This document shows, piece by piece, positions 36,661-48,437 of a stretch of 64,000 nt of DNA. The notes under the pieces were generated by a model that ran no database searches, was not told the origin of the DNA, and saw only the letters and a list, made by a program, of their open reading frames with translations. Each line of letters opens with the position of its first letter. Position 1 is the stretch's first letter. This DNA comes from Sphagnum magellanicum. Lineage: Eukaryota; Streptophyta; Sphagnopsida; Sphagnales; Sphagnaceae. The stretch covers positions 22,389,223 to 22,453,222 of the forward strand of contig CM038907.1 of the NCBI GenBank assembly GCA_021904315.1, written 5' to 3'. The position numbers were made by a program, and so were the translations under genes.

Positions 36661-37446
36661 AAAACCGGGGGACTTCATAGTGTTCGAAGAAAAACATTAA
36701 GAAAAAATAATGAAAAAAAACCCTACTTGAAAAAGAATGAGGTGTGTCTTTTTTCTCCAAACTTCAAACTTGTATCCAAATAAACAAAAATACAAAAGTG
36801 AAAAAGAAACATTTTATTTTTATTATACTAAATAATAAAAACAAAAACACATATGAATTAAAAAAAAAGTTTCTAAAAAAAATTAAAACATGAACCAAGT
36901 TTAAAGAAACAGAGGATTTCACCATGTCCGAAGGTCACGGGTACCTATTAGAAACAAAATAAATAAATAAATAAAAATAGAAAAAAATGAAGATAGACAA
37001 AATAAGAATAGAAAAAATAAAAACATGAAACAAAATTAACAAAAAAAAGATAAAAATGCAAAAACTATAAAAAAGGAATGCAAACAAATGAAACAAGGAA
37101 AGGGAAATACAATAAAATAATTTTAAAAGAAAAGAAATTTACAAAAATGAAGAAACTAAATAAAAAATAAATTAAAAAAAAAACTTATAATAATGAAGAA
37201 AAACCCTACTTGAAAAAAAATGAAGTGTATTTTCTTTCTCCAAACTTCAAACTTGCATCCAAATAAACAAAAATATAAAAATGAAAAAGAAACACTTTAT
37301 TTTTATTATACAAAATAATAATAAAAACAGAAAACACATTAAAAAAAAAGAAAAAAATAAAAGTTTTAAAAAAAATTTAAAACATGAACCAAGTTTAAAG
37401 AAACCGGGGGATTTCACAATGCCTGAAGGTCACGGGTACCCACTAG
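36661..37446 (+). repeat. Triplicated Helitron 3'-end module
   Basis: A segment from AAACCCTACTTGAAAAA to CACGGGTACC.A(C/T)TAG occurs twice, at 36706-36951 and 37190-37446. The short AAACCGGGGGA.TTCA block occurs a third time at 36662. The inner copy ends ATTAG and the outer one ACTAG followed by T. Together they look like stacked 3' ends, of which only the outermost matches the canonical terminus. Confidence 0.75.
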
Positions 37447-38306
37447 TACCATAATATTATTTTAGCAGCTTGTCAAACAATTGATCAATTTTGAAAAAGA
37501 AATTTATATAAATAAAATATTCTTTGACGATTCAATATGTTCTTTCACATAGTTTTGTAATATACGAATTGTTTTTTAATAAGTTCTGAAAATTTCAACA
37601 TTTTGCCACATAACCCGACCTTTTGCTGCCTAACTAAAGTGTTGATATTTTTATCACTAGGCCTTTTTCCCCCTTTTACCCTTGGCCACGTTGCAAGCCA
37701 TTAAACCCAATAGGAAACGCCTTGCCCAATAGCCAAAATGCACAATTTCTTATTTCAGCCCCCACCAGAAAAAAGCAAAAAGAAAAAAAAAAGGGAGGAC
37801 CCTTCACTTTACTTCATGACTCGACTTCTTTTGGCATTGGTTGCATGGATATTCTATTTTCTAATATTGGCTATTACTATTTTTGGCCTGGACTAGTAAT
37901 AGCCCTTTTTAAGAACACCCTACCTAAAATCAAACGAGAGAGAAAAAATTACGGGCAGCAACAAAATCTGGCCTACGGAAAGAACGAAAATTCTCTCTTT
38001 CCAAAGAAACGTAGTGTGTTTTGTGTGCGCCTTTGTGTGTCCGCGTTTGTGTGTGCGCGCTCGCGCGCGCGTTTTCTTTCTTCCCTCCCTCCCGTTTGTA
38101 AGAGTTTTTGTTGGTCTTTTTTTTGAGGGGCTCTTCTCTTGTTGCGCAATTCGCGAGTTCTCGTGCCGCCTCCCGATTGTGCGGTGTTGTCGTGGTGATC
38201 TTTGCACGTTTTTGTTGTGGTTTTTGAGGAGGTTTGAAAGTGGTGGCGGGGTTGTGAGGGTTTTGAGGACGGTGAATCGTGCTAGTTGTTGTTGCTGTTG
38301 TTTTTT

Positions 38307-38339
<33 letters not shown>

Positions 38340-38457
38340 TGTAGGTTTCGTGCTTCGGTTGTTTTTGTGGGAAATTTGGGGATTGATTGATTGATTGCTT
38401 GCTTGCTTTCTTGCTTGCTTTCTTTGTGGGAAGTCGTGTTAGGAGTTATTAGTGAGG
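37447..38457. other. ABCF gene upstream region
   Basis: AT-rich sequence follows the Helitron, then a GT/GC-rich leader (TGTGTGCGC at 38030-38070) and a T run at 38308-38337. No gene was supported. The last few hundred bases are probably promoter and 5' UTR of the ABCF gene. Confidence 0.45.
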
Positions 38458-41400
38458 ATGGTGTCTGACGCGAGCAAGAAAAAGGCTGCCTCCAAGAAGG
38501 CTGCCGCTGCGGAGAAGCGTGGATCCAAGGCCGCAGCAGCCGTCGCGCAGTCGAAGCTGAAAGATGTACAGACTGGTGCTGCGGCGGCTGATGCAGCTGC
38601 GGATGAGGTGTCGGCGCTAACGATCACGGATCGGACGTGTACAGGTGTTTTAGCGTCGCATCCGCAATCCAGAGATATTCATGTAAGAAGATTTCTTTCC
38701 GCTTAATCTATCTCGATTGCACAACAGCAAAGTTCCGTCGTGTTCAGTAGCCTCGTTAGTCCCCCTACGTCCCCGGATTTGCATGAAATCGGCCCGAAAC
38801 CAGTCGCAACTCCGAGAGAAGACTGGTTTCGAGTCCTCTTCTCTCGGAGTTGCGGTCATCTTAGGGTTCCGACATCGGTGGCCGGAAACGCGCTCAGGGA
38901 CACCGGATGTTTAGCTGTGTGAAATACTGCTTTTGTTCATAACTCCATCGTCTCAAAATCCCTGTGTTCTGAGGATCCTTTCTCCAGGGTCTTCTATGCC
39001 TAACGTGTTATGCCGTGTAGTAGTAACAGATTTTCTCTTATTTGTTGGCAATCTGCTGGTTTGGTTCGAATGTTTCTCTGAGGGATGGTAGTTGATTTTG
39101 TCTTTTTGGAGCTGTGACTTGTGCTCGATTCTGTTAGCTAGCAGCAGATTTTTAAACCACTTTGGAACTTGTGAATCTTCAACTTTCTGAGGCTGTAGTG
39201 GTTCATTGGATATCCTGGGTTCCTTCTTGACAAGGTTGTTGGGGCTGGATTTTGATGGCAGATAGAGTCACTGTCACTGACTTTTCATGGTCATGAGTTG
39301 GTTGTGGATTCGACACTGGAGCTCAACTATGGAAGGTAGGGTTCCTGCTTTAGCTCCTGAATTTGATGAAGTCAGTGGGCAAGTTGTGAAAGAGAAGTCA
39401 CTATCGTACATGTTACTGTTGATGGTGCCTGAACAGGTGTGAGACCGGCACTGTTGTTTATACTGCTGTTTTGTTTCTTGGTCCTTTATTCGCTGTTTTT
39501 TCTTTCCTTTGGAATTCTCTGTGGCTGGTTGAAGAAGTGTTAACCTTGCTTTGCCTTTTCTTAATTGTGAGAATGGAGATTTCTTGATTCTTATGAGAGA
39601 TATTCAACTCCTGAATTGCTATAGCCCTTGGACAGGCAGCTATTTTCATGTTGAGGAAATTTATTCAGAGTTTTTGTTCTAGTAATTTGTTGTGCTGCAT
39701 GTGCATTCTGCCCTTCTGTTCTGTGTGTTCATCAGCAGAGTCATGATGATTTGAAGAGCTTGGGCTAATCTTGTGAGCATGTTATGGCAGGCGATATGGC
39801 TTGCTGGGTTTGAATGGTTGTGGAAAATCCACCCTACTTACAGCCATAGGCCACCGGGAGGTGCCTATACCAGAGCACATGGATATTTATCATTTGACAC
39901 GGGAAATTGATGCCACTGAAATGACCGCTCTAGAGGCTGTGATGAATGTTGATGAAGAACGGCTAAAACTAGAGAAGGAGGCTGAGTTGTTGGCAGCACA
40001 AGTGAGTTACTGATTCTTGTGGGCCTCTTGTTCATACTGAGTCTCCTATTTTTGGTTTCTCCTCCTTCAAAAGGTGGCAATTTTACATGTGTTGCTGAAA
40101 GGCCAACTGATGTATTGCATCCAAGTAGTCAGCAGTGGTGTGACTAGATGAGATGTTCAGGGTGCAGGAGGCCCCATCCACTACCCTCTATGTAGGCTTC
40201 TCTATGGCTTAGATGATTGCCTGTACAGGATCAAGGTGAAAATTAGATGAAGCATGCCCATCCCAAGGTTGTTGCAGCTTGAATGAGGATACTGTTGACA
40301 TTTTTGAATAGTTATGTTTCCTGAGTGCTACACATGATCGTTACTGGGTCTTTTTGTTGTTCTAAAAATGCAGCAGGAACTCAGCCACATGTTTTTGTAT
40401 GAAGTGTTTGCCCAAAATTTGGAGCAGATTTTTATGTGCTTAGCTATACACACCATTGGGAGCTCATGGAGTCAGTTGGGAGTAATGGCAACTAGTCACT
40501 GCCATTCATGATGAAGGTGATGGTCTGATACTGTGTGAGTGGCACTTTAAGGTTATGACCAGATCCATTCTTGTTAGATTCCTTTGGGTTTGCTGGAACT
40601 GACACAGTGGATAGCTTCAACGTATTATTTTGGAGTTTTGTCTGCAATCTAATAGATTATATTGCTCAAAGGTCAAGTGGGATGCTTGCAGGATGATGGA
40701 GGAGGTGAGCCTTTGGAGCGCATTTATGAGAGGTTAGAATCCATGGATTCTGCAACTGCTGAGATGCGAGCTGCCCAGATCTTACATGGGCTTGGTTTTA
40801 CCAAAAAGATGCAAGGAAAGAAGACACGTGACTTTTCAGGAGGTTGGCGAATGCGTATAGCACTTGCCAGGGCTTTGTTCATGAATCCAACTATTTTATT
40901 GTTGGATGAACCAACAAATCATCTAGGTGAGCCCTTGGTTATATCGTTGAGCTATCATCATCATTTGAAATAGTATTTAGGCCATGAAGGTCTGATAACT
41001 AAAAAATAAAATAAAGATTTCCGCAGATTAAACCAAGTTTTGGCGGATATGATGGAATTGGTAGATTAGCAACAGGCTACTGTCCCTTCAGGCATTAGAT
41101 GTTACTCCATATTTACGCGGAGGCATGATGTAGAGTGTTCAGTTACTGAGAGTGGCAGCAGTTGTTGACCAGAGATTGAGTTGTTTGAGTTATTTGAGGT
41201 CCTCTGGAAGTGTAGAATTCAGTTTGCCCAGACTTCTGTCTAGTAATGCATCTCAAATTGATGGAATCCTGGCCTTGGGACAGGCTAAGAAACAATTAGG
41301 CAGTTCAGTTTGAGTTTTCAGTTTTGTCCACTGAGATGGCTTGCTGTGCAATTACTCCTTCCAGTATAATGGGTCCCCAGAAAACTAAAAGAAAAATGTT

Positions 41401-42470
41401 GATGGTTGGGATTGGCAGATTTGGAGGCTTGTGTGTGGCTGGAAGAGACTTTAAAAAAGTTTGAACGTATACTGGTGGTTGTATCACATTCTCAGGATTT
41501 TCTGAATGGTATCTGCACCAACATCATCCATATGCAAAATAAGCAACTGAAGTTCTACACAGGGAATTATGATCAATATTGCCAGACACGAGCAGAATTG
41601 GAAGAAAATCAAATGAAACAGTACCGTTGGGAGCAAGAGCAAATTTCTGCCATGAAAGAATATATTGCAAGATTTGGGCATGGTTCTGCTAAGCTTGCTC
41701 GCCAAGCTCAAAGTAAAGAGAAGACCTTGGCTAAGATGGAGAGAGGTGGACTTACTGAGAAAGTAGTCAGAGATAAGGTTCTTACATTCAGATTTACAGA
41801 TGTAGGAAAGCTTCCCCCACCTGTTCTACAGTTTGTGGATCTTAAGTTTGGTTACACCCCTGAGAATCTGATTTATGAGAAAGTAGATTTTGGTGTCGAC
41901 CTTGATTCCCGAGTTGCTTTGGTTGGTCCCAATGGTGCTGGGAAGAGTACCTTACTGAAGCTCATGACTGGGGACCTGGTGCCATTGGATGGCATGGTTC
42001 GCCGACATAATCACCTCCGCATTGCTCAGTACCACCAGCATCTCACAGAGACTTTGTCATTGGACATGTCTGCACTGGCTTACATGATGAGCCAGTACCC
42101 TGGACTGGAGGAAGAAAAGATGCGGGCTGCCATTGGCCGCTTTGGGCTTAGTGGCAAGGCTCAAATTATGCCAATGGGCAACCTTTCTGATGGACAGAAA
42201 AGTCGAGTCATCTTTGCTTGGTTGGCCTGGAGACTTCCACACCTTCTCTTGCTAGATGAACCTACCAATCATTTGGACATTGAAACTATTGATGCTCTGG
42301 CCGATGCCTTGAATGAGTGGGACGGAGGCTTGGTGCTAGTCAGTCATGATTTCAGGCTTATTAACCAGGTGGCAAAGGAAATTTGGGTTTGTGAGAACAG
42401 GTCAATTACAAAATGGGGAGGAGATATCATGGACTTCAAGCAACATCTGAAGAAAAAATCTGGGCTGTAG
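38458..42470 (+). CDS. ABCF1: ABCF1/GCN20-type ATP-binding protein, complete, 5 exons
   Basis: Exons are 38458-38682, 39262-39335, 39791-40001, 40692-40926 and 41419-42470, all in frame. The product is about 598 residues. It has an Ala/Lys-rich N-terminal region ([19 protein letters not shown]) and two ABC ATPase domains with no membrane segment. Domain 1 has Walker [11 protein letters not shown], signature FSGGWRMR and Walker [11 protein letters not shown]. After the inter-domain linker ([20 protein letters not shown]), domain 2 has [18 protein letters not shown] and [13 protein letters not shown]. It matches plant ABCF1 (GCN1/GCN20-like) closely along its whole length. These cytosolic proteins bind ribosomes and act in translational control and GCN2 signalling. 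Exon 2 is only 74 bp, found from [15 protein letters not shown]. Confidence 0.95.
38795..38854 (+). ncRNA. Two overlapping, mutually exclusive inverted repeats in ABCF intron 1
   Basis: CGCAACTCCGAGAGAAGA (38805-38822) pairs perfectly with 38837-38854 (18 bp, 14-nt loop). CGAAACCAGT (38795-38804) pairs perfectly with ACTGGTTTCG (38822-38831), and the second pair uses the loop of the first. Whether the transcript folds this way or is processed is unknown. The type is listed as ncRNA only for lack of a better class. Confidence 0.5.
39330..39470 (-). repeat. Dispersed repeat copy (reverse), ABCF intron 2
   Basis: Its reverse complement matches 54585-54690, sharing GTCTCACACCTGTTCAGG, ACCATCAACAGTA and CCCACTGACTTCATCA. 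This is one of at least five copies in the window. Confidence 0.7.
40375..40575 (-). repeat. Dispersed repeat copy (reverse), ABCF intron 3
   Basis: Its reverse complement matches 56830-57000, sharing GGTCATAACCTTA, TTCATC.TGAA.GGCAGTGAC and the TTTTGGGCAAA segment with CTGAGTT after it. Confidence 0.65.
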
Positions 42471-45249
42471 GCACACTTTTGCTAGAACATCATTTTCTGG
42501 TACTCAGCAAGTTGCTTCTGGCAGCAGTTGCAGCAAATATTAGTCATTGAGCAAGATGGATAAGCAGTTCAAGGGAATGGAATTTTTCATGCCCTCTAAA
42601 CAAATTCAAGGGTACTGTAACATAATCAGAGGTGCCGCATCAAGGTCATAAGCCTATGACCTCTTTTGTGCTATGGCCCTCTTTTACAGGAGAGGGGATG
42701 TGCTATTATTGAGGTGAATACGGCAAAGGAATGGGAAGCTCTTGTTGTGTAACCTGAACCTACATGGCATAGTGAGGAATAGCTGTTACCAATTAGCATA
42801 AAAATCGAACGTCTAATTAGCTGTGCACAACATAGTGAGGAATAGTTGTGCATTTTGAGCTATGAGTGTAATTTCTTTGTGTTCTAATCATTGTCAAGGC
42901 ATGGACTGGATCCTCTTTAAAAGGTGATCCTGCTTCCTTGTCTGTTATCCAAAATTGGCAGTTGTGTCTTGCATCTCTGTTTTTTCTGACCGTTTCATGC
43001 CTGTGAGTACTTCTGCAACTGCTGTGTAGTAGTGGGAGCATTGGTCCTTCAGAGTCAGTGCCGAGCTTATCATTTTTGTCAATGCGGTGTGTGTGTACAA
43101 GAAGATTTTTCTTTTCTTCTTTGTTGTTACCTTCATCATACACGTTTCATGTTCTTGATTTGTGTTTTATCTCCTTTCTTAATTAGTATTACTAGTTGCC
43201 AATGTTTTTGATTGATAGCAAATTTTTAAAATGTTTTTGGCTACATGTGCTGTTCTTAGAAACATATTTCCATTATGCTCAGTGACATTCACTCTAGATT
43301 CAGTCCTTGCAAGTGAAGAAGTATGCATTGTTTTGCATTAACGCTTATACCATGTTTTTGTTGCTTTATGCCCTCAAAACATGTCCGCACTCCATAGGAG
43401 CTTATACAATTGTTCTTGTAACTAGAGTTTATACAATCGTTCTTGTAAGTAGAGAGTTTATACAATCATTCTTGTAACTAGAGTTTATACATTCGGTCTT
43501 GTAACCTAGGCATATTGTTGGGATTGATCATGTTTGTTGCAAAAATTGTAACACTTGCTTTGTTGGATCATGAATCATCATAAGCTATGTCTTGTAACCT
43601 ATTGAATAAATAACCTTAAGTACACCGAACATCATGGCCTATGTGTTGCCCCCCAAAGATCAATTGAGTCACAATTTGTAACCTACAAGTTATTATAGCA
43701 AGAAGCTACTCGTTCTGCATTGTCTTAGGGTTTAGGGTTTTCCCTTATAACATGACCCAAAAGTTGTGTATAATTTTTCATTTTGTTTTTAAAATTTTGT
43801 TTACCATATTTTTAAATTGTTGGAACATCTTTTAGTGTTCTATGACATGTGAATTGTTGTTGTAACATGAAAGGCCAAAAATAAAATAAAAATAAAAATC
43901 ATGGTGAAGAGCTCAAGTGAAGAAGGTTACATTATTAAACTTAAGATTATTGGAATGTGTAAGTGATCAACATAACTAAACTTTGGAAGCAAATGATGGG
44001 ATGTGTCCAACAACCACCATATATTGAGTTCTTTTACCTATAGGAACATATTTACTAGTGGAAGGAATATCATGTGACCCCATGACATGACATGAAGGGG
44101 ACATACATTCGCAAGAGAGTTTATGTGACATATATTCGATGGGATAGAATCTATGATTTCTTGGTTGGGGAAGCAAACAGGAAGGGATGTGCAATGCAAA
44201 TTCATCCAAAAAGACAATCGGGTCTTAACAAATACCCAAAAAAAATCCACAATGGAACAACTATTATGTACTAATAACAAACTAATACATGATATATTAA
44301 AATAATAACATGTTATCAATAAGTTACCATGTGTACACATACTTTAAGGTAAGATTGGTGGGTTACAACAACGACATGCATGATGTTACAACATACAACT
44401 AAGTAGGCATGAGATAAAAAATTAACATTCTAGAGGCAAAAGATACATACAAACATAGCCAAGGCATGGATTGAATATGTATTTACATGCCAAACTAGCA
44501 TAGTGACAAAAGATTAACATGTTACAACAATAACTTGAGAGGTTACATGACACTATCATATGCTACAACAATCCTTGTGTAAGCATGTGGACAAGGAGAA
44601 ACATGACAAGCTTGATAACTTTGGAAAGAGAGTGAGAAGCGATTATATATTATGGAATGATTTTACTTGCAAATTTTTGCAACCAAAGGTACTTCACAAT
44701 TTGGGCAATGCACTTAACATTTGAAGGTGGATTGGATGTTGTGGAAACATGTACAACTATTGTTTTTTTGAATTGCCACAATTTTGCAATGACAAAAAAC
44801 ATTGAGAAGGAAAGGTTATGTATGAGAGGATTTTGGCAATGTGCCCAAAAAAAAAACCAATGTAAAACATTTGAGAGCTTTGTGTAACAAATGACAAAAT
44901 GTGCAAAAAGCTCAATCCATCCAAGCTCATGTATCTCATATCATATATCAGATTTACATACACCTTCACATTTCGGACATAATCAATCAATCAATCAATA
45001 AATCCAATCCAAAGACACCGATTAGCTCAAAAAAGCCTTTGTCTAATTAGGTACTTAGTCGAAGCTAATTAGCAAAAAAAACCAAGTCACCTTGAGATAC
45101 ATAAGTACTACTATTGTTTAGTCTCTTTGCATTACTAACAAACAGCGGGGTTAATGAATTTGAGGATCCAAATGAAGTTTCATTCTCTTGGGCGGGGGGC
45201 GGGGTTGTTGTCTTTCTGCAGAGTAAGTAAGCTCTGCTACATATAACTC
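42471..45249. other. Intergenic, AT-rich, no supported gene
   Basis: The first part is the ABCF 3' UTR. It holds the tandem repeat at 43400-43508 and a pair of TTTAGGG units at about 43727-43740. Open frames near 44.1 kb and 44.7 kb show no family. Confidence 0.45.
43400..43508 (+). repeat. ~28-bp tandem repeat (TTTATACAATCGTTCTTGTA)
   Basis: Four direct units of (G)AGTTTATACAATCGTTCTTG plus TAACTA, with minor changes. Confidence 0.85.
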
Positions 45250-47891
45250 TCAAGCTGATAAAACTGAGTTGCTACCATAGGTTGAAGACTCATCTCCAAC
45301 ACTACACTCTGGGTTTCCAGGAAGACATAAGCCATTCAAAGTTTGAGAGAGGAGTTGAAAACTCCCACCACTCTTCTTAAATTCGCTTACTCTCTTTCCC
45401 AAGATCGCTTCAAACCTAAGGTTTTCTTGTCTTTGCAATGTTTTCAATTCCCTTAAAATGTTTTTGTGCCTCTGCAGTATTCATAAATTTGGGTGTGTGT
45501 ATTCAGTAAATTTCTTTTCAGTAATACGATGTTGCATCACAACAACAAGAATTAGTCCACAAAACATACAATTTATTCAAAGATTGTAACTATGCTTTGG
45601 AAAAAAAATCCAAGTAGAAGACGATCAATGATTTTTTCTTTGCAATGGGTTTTTTTTTTGCTTCTTATTGGTGATTGATAGTTGATGTTTTAGTTAAATG
45701 CTCTTCATACATGTTCCTACAAAACTCAATAATAATAAAAATTTACCTCATGATATAACAATCATGCATATAATAAGAGGAAAAAAACAAAACAAAACAA
45801 AACAAAAAGAATCAAAAGGGGTTTCAACGTGTTACTTGTGTGCATCTTTCGAGATCAAGAGCTCTGGTTTTACGGAGATCATCACGTCCTTGAGCAGCAC
45901 GTTGTAATAAAACCTCCATCTCATTTTGTTGTTTTGCTCGTAATGCTTGTTCCTTAATTGCAACTTCTGCTGCATATGCAGCTAATGTTGCTTCCAACTC
46001 CATATGTTCCATTCGATCAGCAATGTGTTTCACTTCATTTGCTTCCAAATACTTCCCTTGTTTCCCAAGGAAGGCCTGCATTTGCACATTACATAAAACT
46101 TAAATATAAGTAATGTTTCCTTAGAGAGAAAAAAATCTAATGTGCCGGTGGTGATCAGTCAAATGCATTTTGAACTTGAGCAATTTAGTTTACCTGCACT
46201 TTCCTGTGTTTTAGTAGTTCACGGGACCATTGAGGTTTGACTGGGGTTTTTGCAGCCATGCGTTGCCTGAAGGCTTGCAAACTTCCAATTTGTTGTCGTT
46301 TCAATTTTGCTGCATGCTCCACAACTCCCTTGTGAAACTCATGCAACTTCTCGTCCCATAACTGTTTCATGTCTTCACCCATCATCATCCTCAGCATCAT
46401 CACCAGTGGAATATGTTGAAAAAGATTGTCTCCAAATTCATACAAAATTGTCTCCAGGTGATGACAAATCATGATGAAAATCCACCACTAAAGATGAATT
46501 GTAAGGTTCCAAATCTGGTCAGAAAATAATAATCCCCCCAAGATTTTTTTCCTAATGCAATCTGACATGTAGGAAATGAAATTTTTTGTACATACACGAT
46601 TCCTTTCAGCAGCTTCAGATTTGTATGCATTTTCAGCTGTCTCTTGATCCTTTTGGTGCCTTTGAATCATGTTTGTCTTCCTTTTGTTGTCTTCCAAAAC
46701 CTGCATGTTTCACCAGAGACAAGAATTACGAAACAAAATGGAGAAAATTTGTCTCACCAAAATTGTGTAACTCCTCAACACTTGGGTTGCTCGATTTTGA
46801 CATATGCCATAGAGAGAAAGAGCAAAAAAAGCCATGACCCAAACATCAAAGCTTTTACGACACCAAACACATCCCCCCAACAACAAAGGATGCTATTATT
46901 GTTAGGGCATGGAGTTGGCTTTGTTTGCTTTGGTGATTATCTTTCTCTGGAGGCACACTGAATTACCCAAACAACACTTGGATTTAAAATTGTCACTCTA
47001 CCGGCATCTTTGGAGATGGAGTTGGAACCAATGATGGTATGTCAATCCATACCAATTTGCAAATTCAAAGAGATTTCAATCATAAAGGCTTTGACTGATT
47101 CATGATTTGCATATATTCAACTTCCTACGTATGTTCAATATTTCGGTGTTCTTTTGTTCTGTGAGGAATGTGCATAGCAAGGCAAGGTTTGTCTTTTCTT
47201 GGTATTGTTGGGCACAGTTTTGAAGTGTACCTTAACACCATTTAGACGTTGAGCAGCAGCTCGAGCCTCCATGTAGTTACCGTCATTCTCACACTTCTTC
47301 TTATACTCCTCAAGAGAGCTTATCACATCAAGCACCTGTTATGAATTTTACCAACCTCAACGACTCAGGCCATATAAACGTTATACTGTAAAAAAAAATT
47401 GCTCACAAATTGCAAATGGGTGGTTGTTGCGAGTATCAAGATCAGATCAGCTCATTGAATATAAAGAGTGTGCAATTGTCACTGAGAAGAGATTTCACTC
47501 TTCACACTAAGCCTCTTCGAGGCAATTGCTCTCTCAAATGTATGTGACTGGCACATAGAAGAACATCACGAGGTCTAGCAAATAGGTAGTCTCTACAAAA
47601 GCTCCTATTGATGTGGTGGAATCTCTCGTGAGTGCCAATTACGTCAGATGATTGGCCTCGGTCAGACCCAGCTCTCAGCTCACAGCTTGGCCCAAGTCCT
47701 CCCGATTGCAGATGATTGTAGTGTATAGATTTGTGCGAGTAAGAAAGCCAGTGAGAAATTACCTGGGGGGTCAATGCAGGATATGTTTCTTCAGACATCC
47801 TTCTAATTGGACTTCGTTGTAATGTTCGAAATGTTCCAGCTGATGATCCATCACCCATGTTTACGCTACTTCTGTTCTCCAAAGAAGACAT
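45250..47891 (-). CDS. Conserved coiled-coil protein, possibly flagellar/centriolar type, 6 exons
   Basis: Exons: 47891-47763, 47335-47231, 46700-46598, about 46371-46194, 46075-45836 and 45471-45250 (TGA). All junctions close except that the start of exon 4 is a best guess. The product is about 325 residues and mostly helical with high charge: SLEEYKKKCENDGNYMEARA, QRHQKDQETAENAYKSEAAE, LWDEKLHEFHKGVVEHAAKL, EVAIKEQALRAKQQNEMEVL and RHKNILRELKTLQRQENLRF. The order (short N-terminal Ser/Thr linker, EEY.KKCE..GNY.EA block, WDEK..EF block, then long coiled coil) resembles a family I associate with flagellated protists. I cannot name it, and the flagellar link is inference, helped by the STPGR gene in the same window. 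The C-terminal 40 residues are non-helical. Confidence 0.65.
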
Positions 47892-47964
47892 TTTAAACAA
47901 GGAAAGAGGAACAAAATATACATCGTCAAGAAAACAGTGATCCTTTTGCTGTTCACAATCGTGG

Positions 47965-48437
47965 TGTTGTGAGTGTGGATTTTTCTTTGAAAAAAAATGA
48001 CAGACCAAACATGTTAGGCAGTGTGGAAATTTTTTCAAAACAAAATGAAAGACAAAACATTGAGTGTGGATTTTTCTTCAAACAAAATGAAAGACAAAAC
48101 ATTGTGAGTGTAGATATTTCTTCAAACAAAAATGAAAGACAAAAATTGCAAATGTGGAGAAAAAAAATGGAAGACCAACACACTGCAAGTGTGGATTCTT
48201 CTTTAAACAAAATCAAAGACAAAACATCATGAGTATGGATTTTTCTTCAAAGGAAATCAAAGACAAAACATTATGAGTGGATTTTTCGTCAAACAAAAAT
48301 GAAACACAAAAAACATTGTGAGTGTTGATTTTTCTTCAAATGAAACAAAACACAAGTTTCTTTATTTTGAGGGTGGTTTTTCTTCAAACAATGATATAAG
48401 ACAAAAAACGATGTGTGTGATTTTCCTTCAAGCAAAA
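47965..48437 (+). repeat. ~45-bp tandem repeat upstream of the coiled-coil gene
   Basis: About ten degenerate units of GTGTGGATTTTTCTTCAAAC plus AAAATGAAAGACAAAACATT lie in direct orientation, starting 75 bp upstream of the coiled-coil gene's ATG, that is, within its likely promoter. Confidence 0.85.

Larger units (their letters stand above)
26468..37446 (+). mobile_element. Helitron, about 11 kb, autonomous-derived but decayed, with captured gene fragments
   Basis: The left end reads A|TCTATCTACTTATATAAT at 26467/26468, a typical plant Helitron 5' terminus. The right end reads CACGGGTACCCACTAG|T at 37446/37447, with the CTAG end and a flanking T. The element therefore sits between A and T, as Helitrons do. 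The Rep/helicase lies in the same orientation (31.7-36.6 kb). The 5-kb leader holds tandem repeats and pieces of at least three host genes (alpha/beta-hydrolase, adenylate kinase twice, one unidentified), a usual result of Helitron gene capture. Several in-frame stops and frame changes in the Rep/helicase show it can no longer move by itself. An alternative is that the left end belongs to a second, nested Helitron. Confidence 0.65.

Noticed and set aside
26468-37446. CRISPR-like or bacterial origin for the short repeats in the window
   Set aside because: The arrays are direct tandem repeats without unique spacers, in an intron-bearing plant nuclear context.
43727-43740. TTTAGGG units as a possible interstitial telomere
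   Set aside because: Only two units; more likely a telo-box or chance.
44092-44274. Frame with YIRWDRIYDFLVGEANRKG as a possible transposase fragment
   Set aside because: No match to a transposase family I can name and no terminal repeats.
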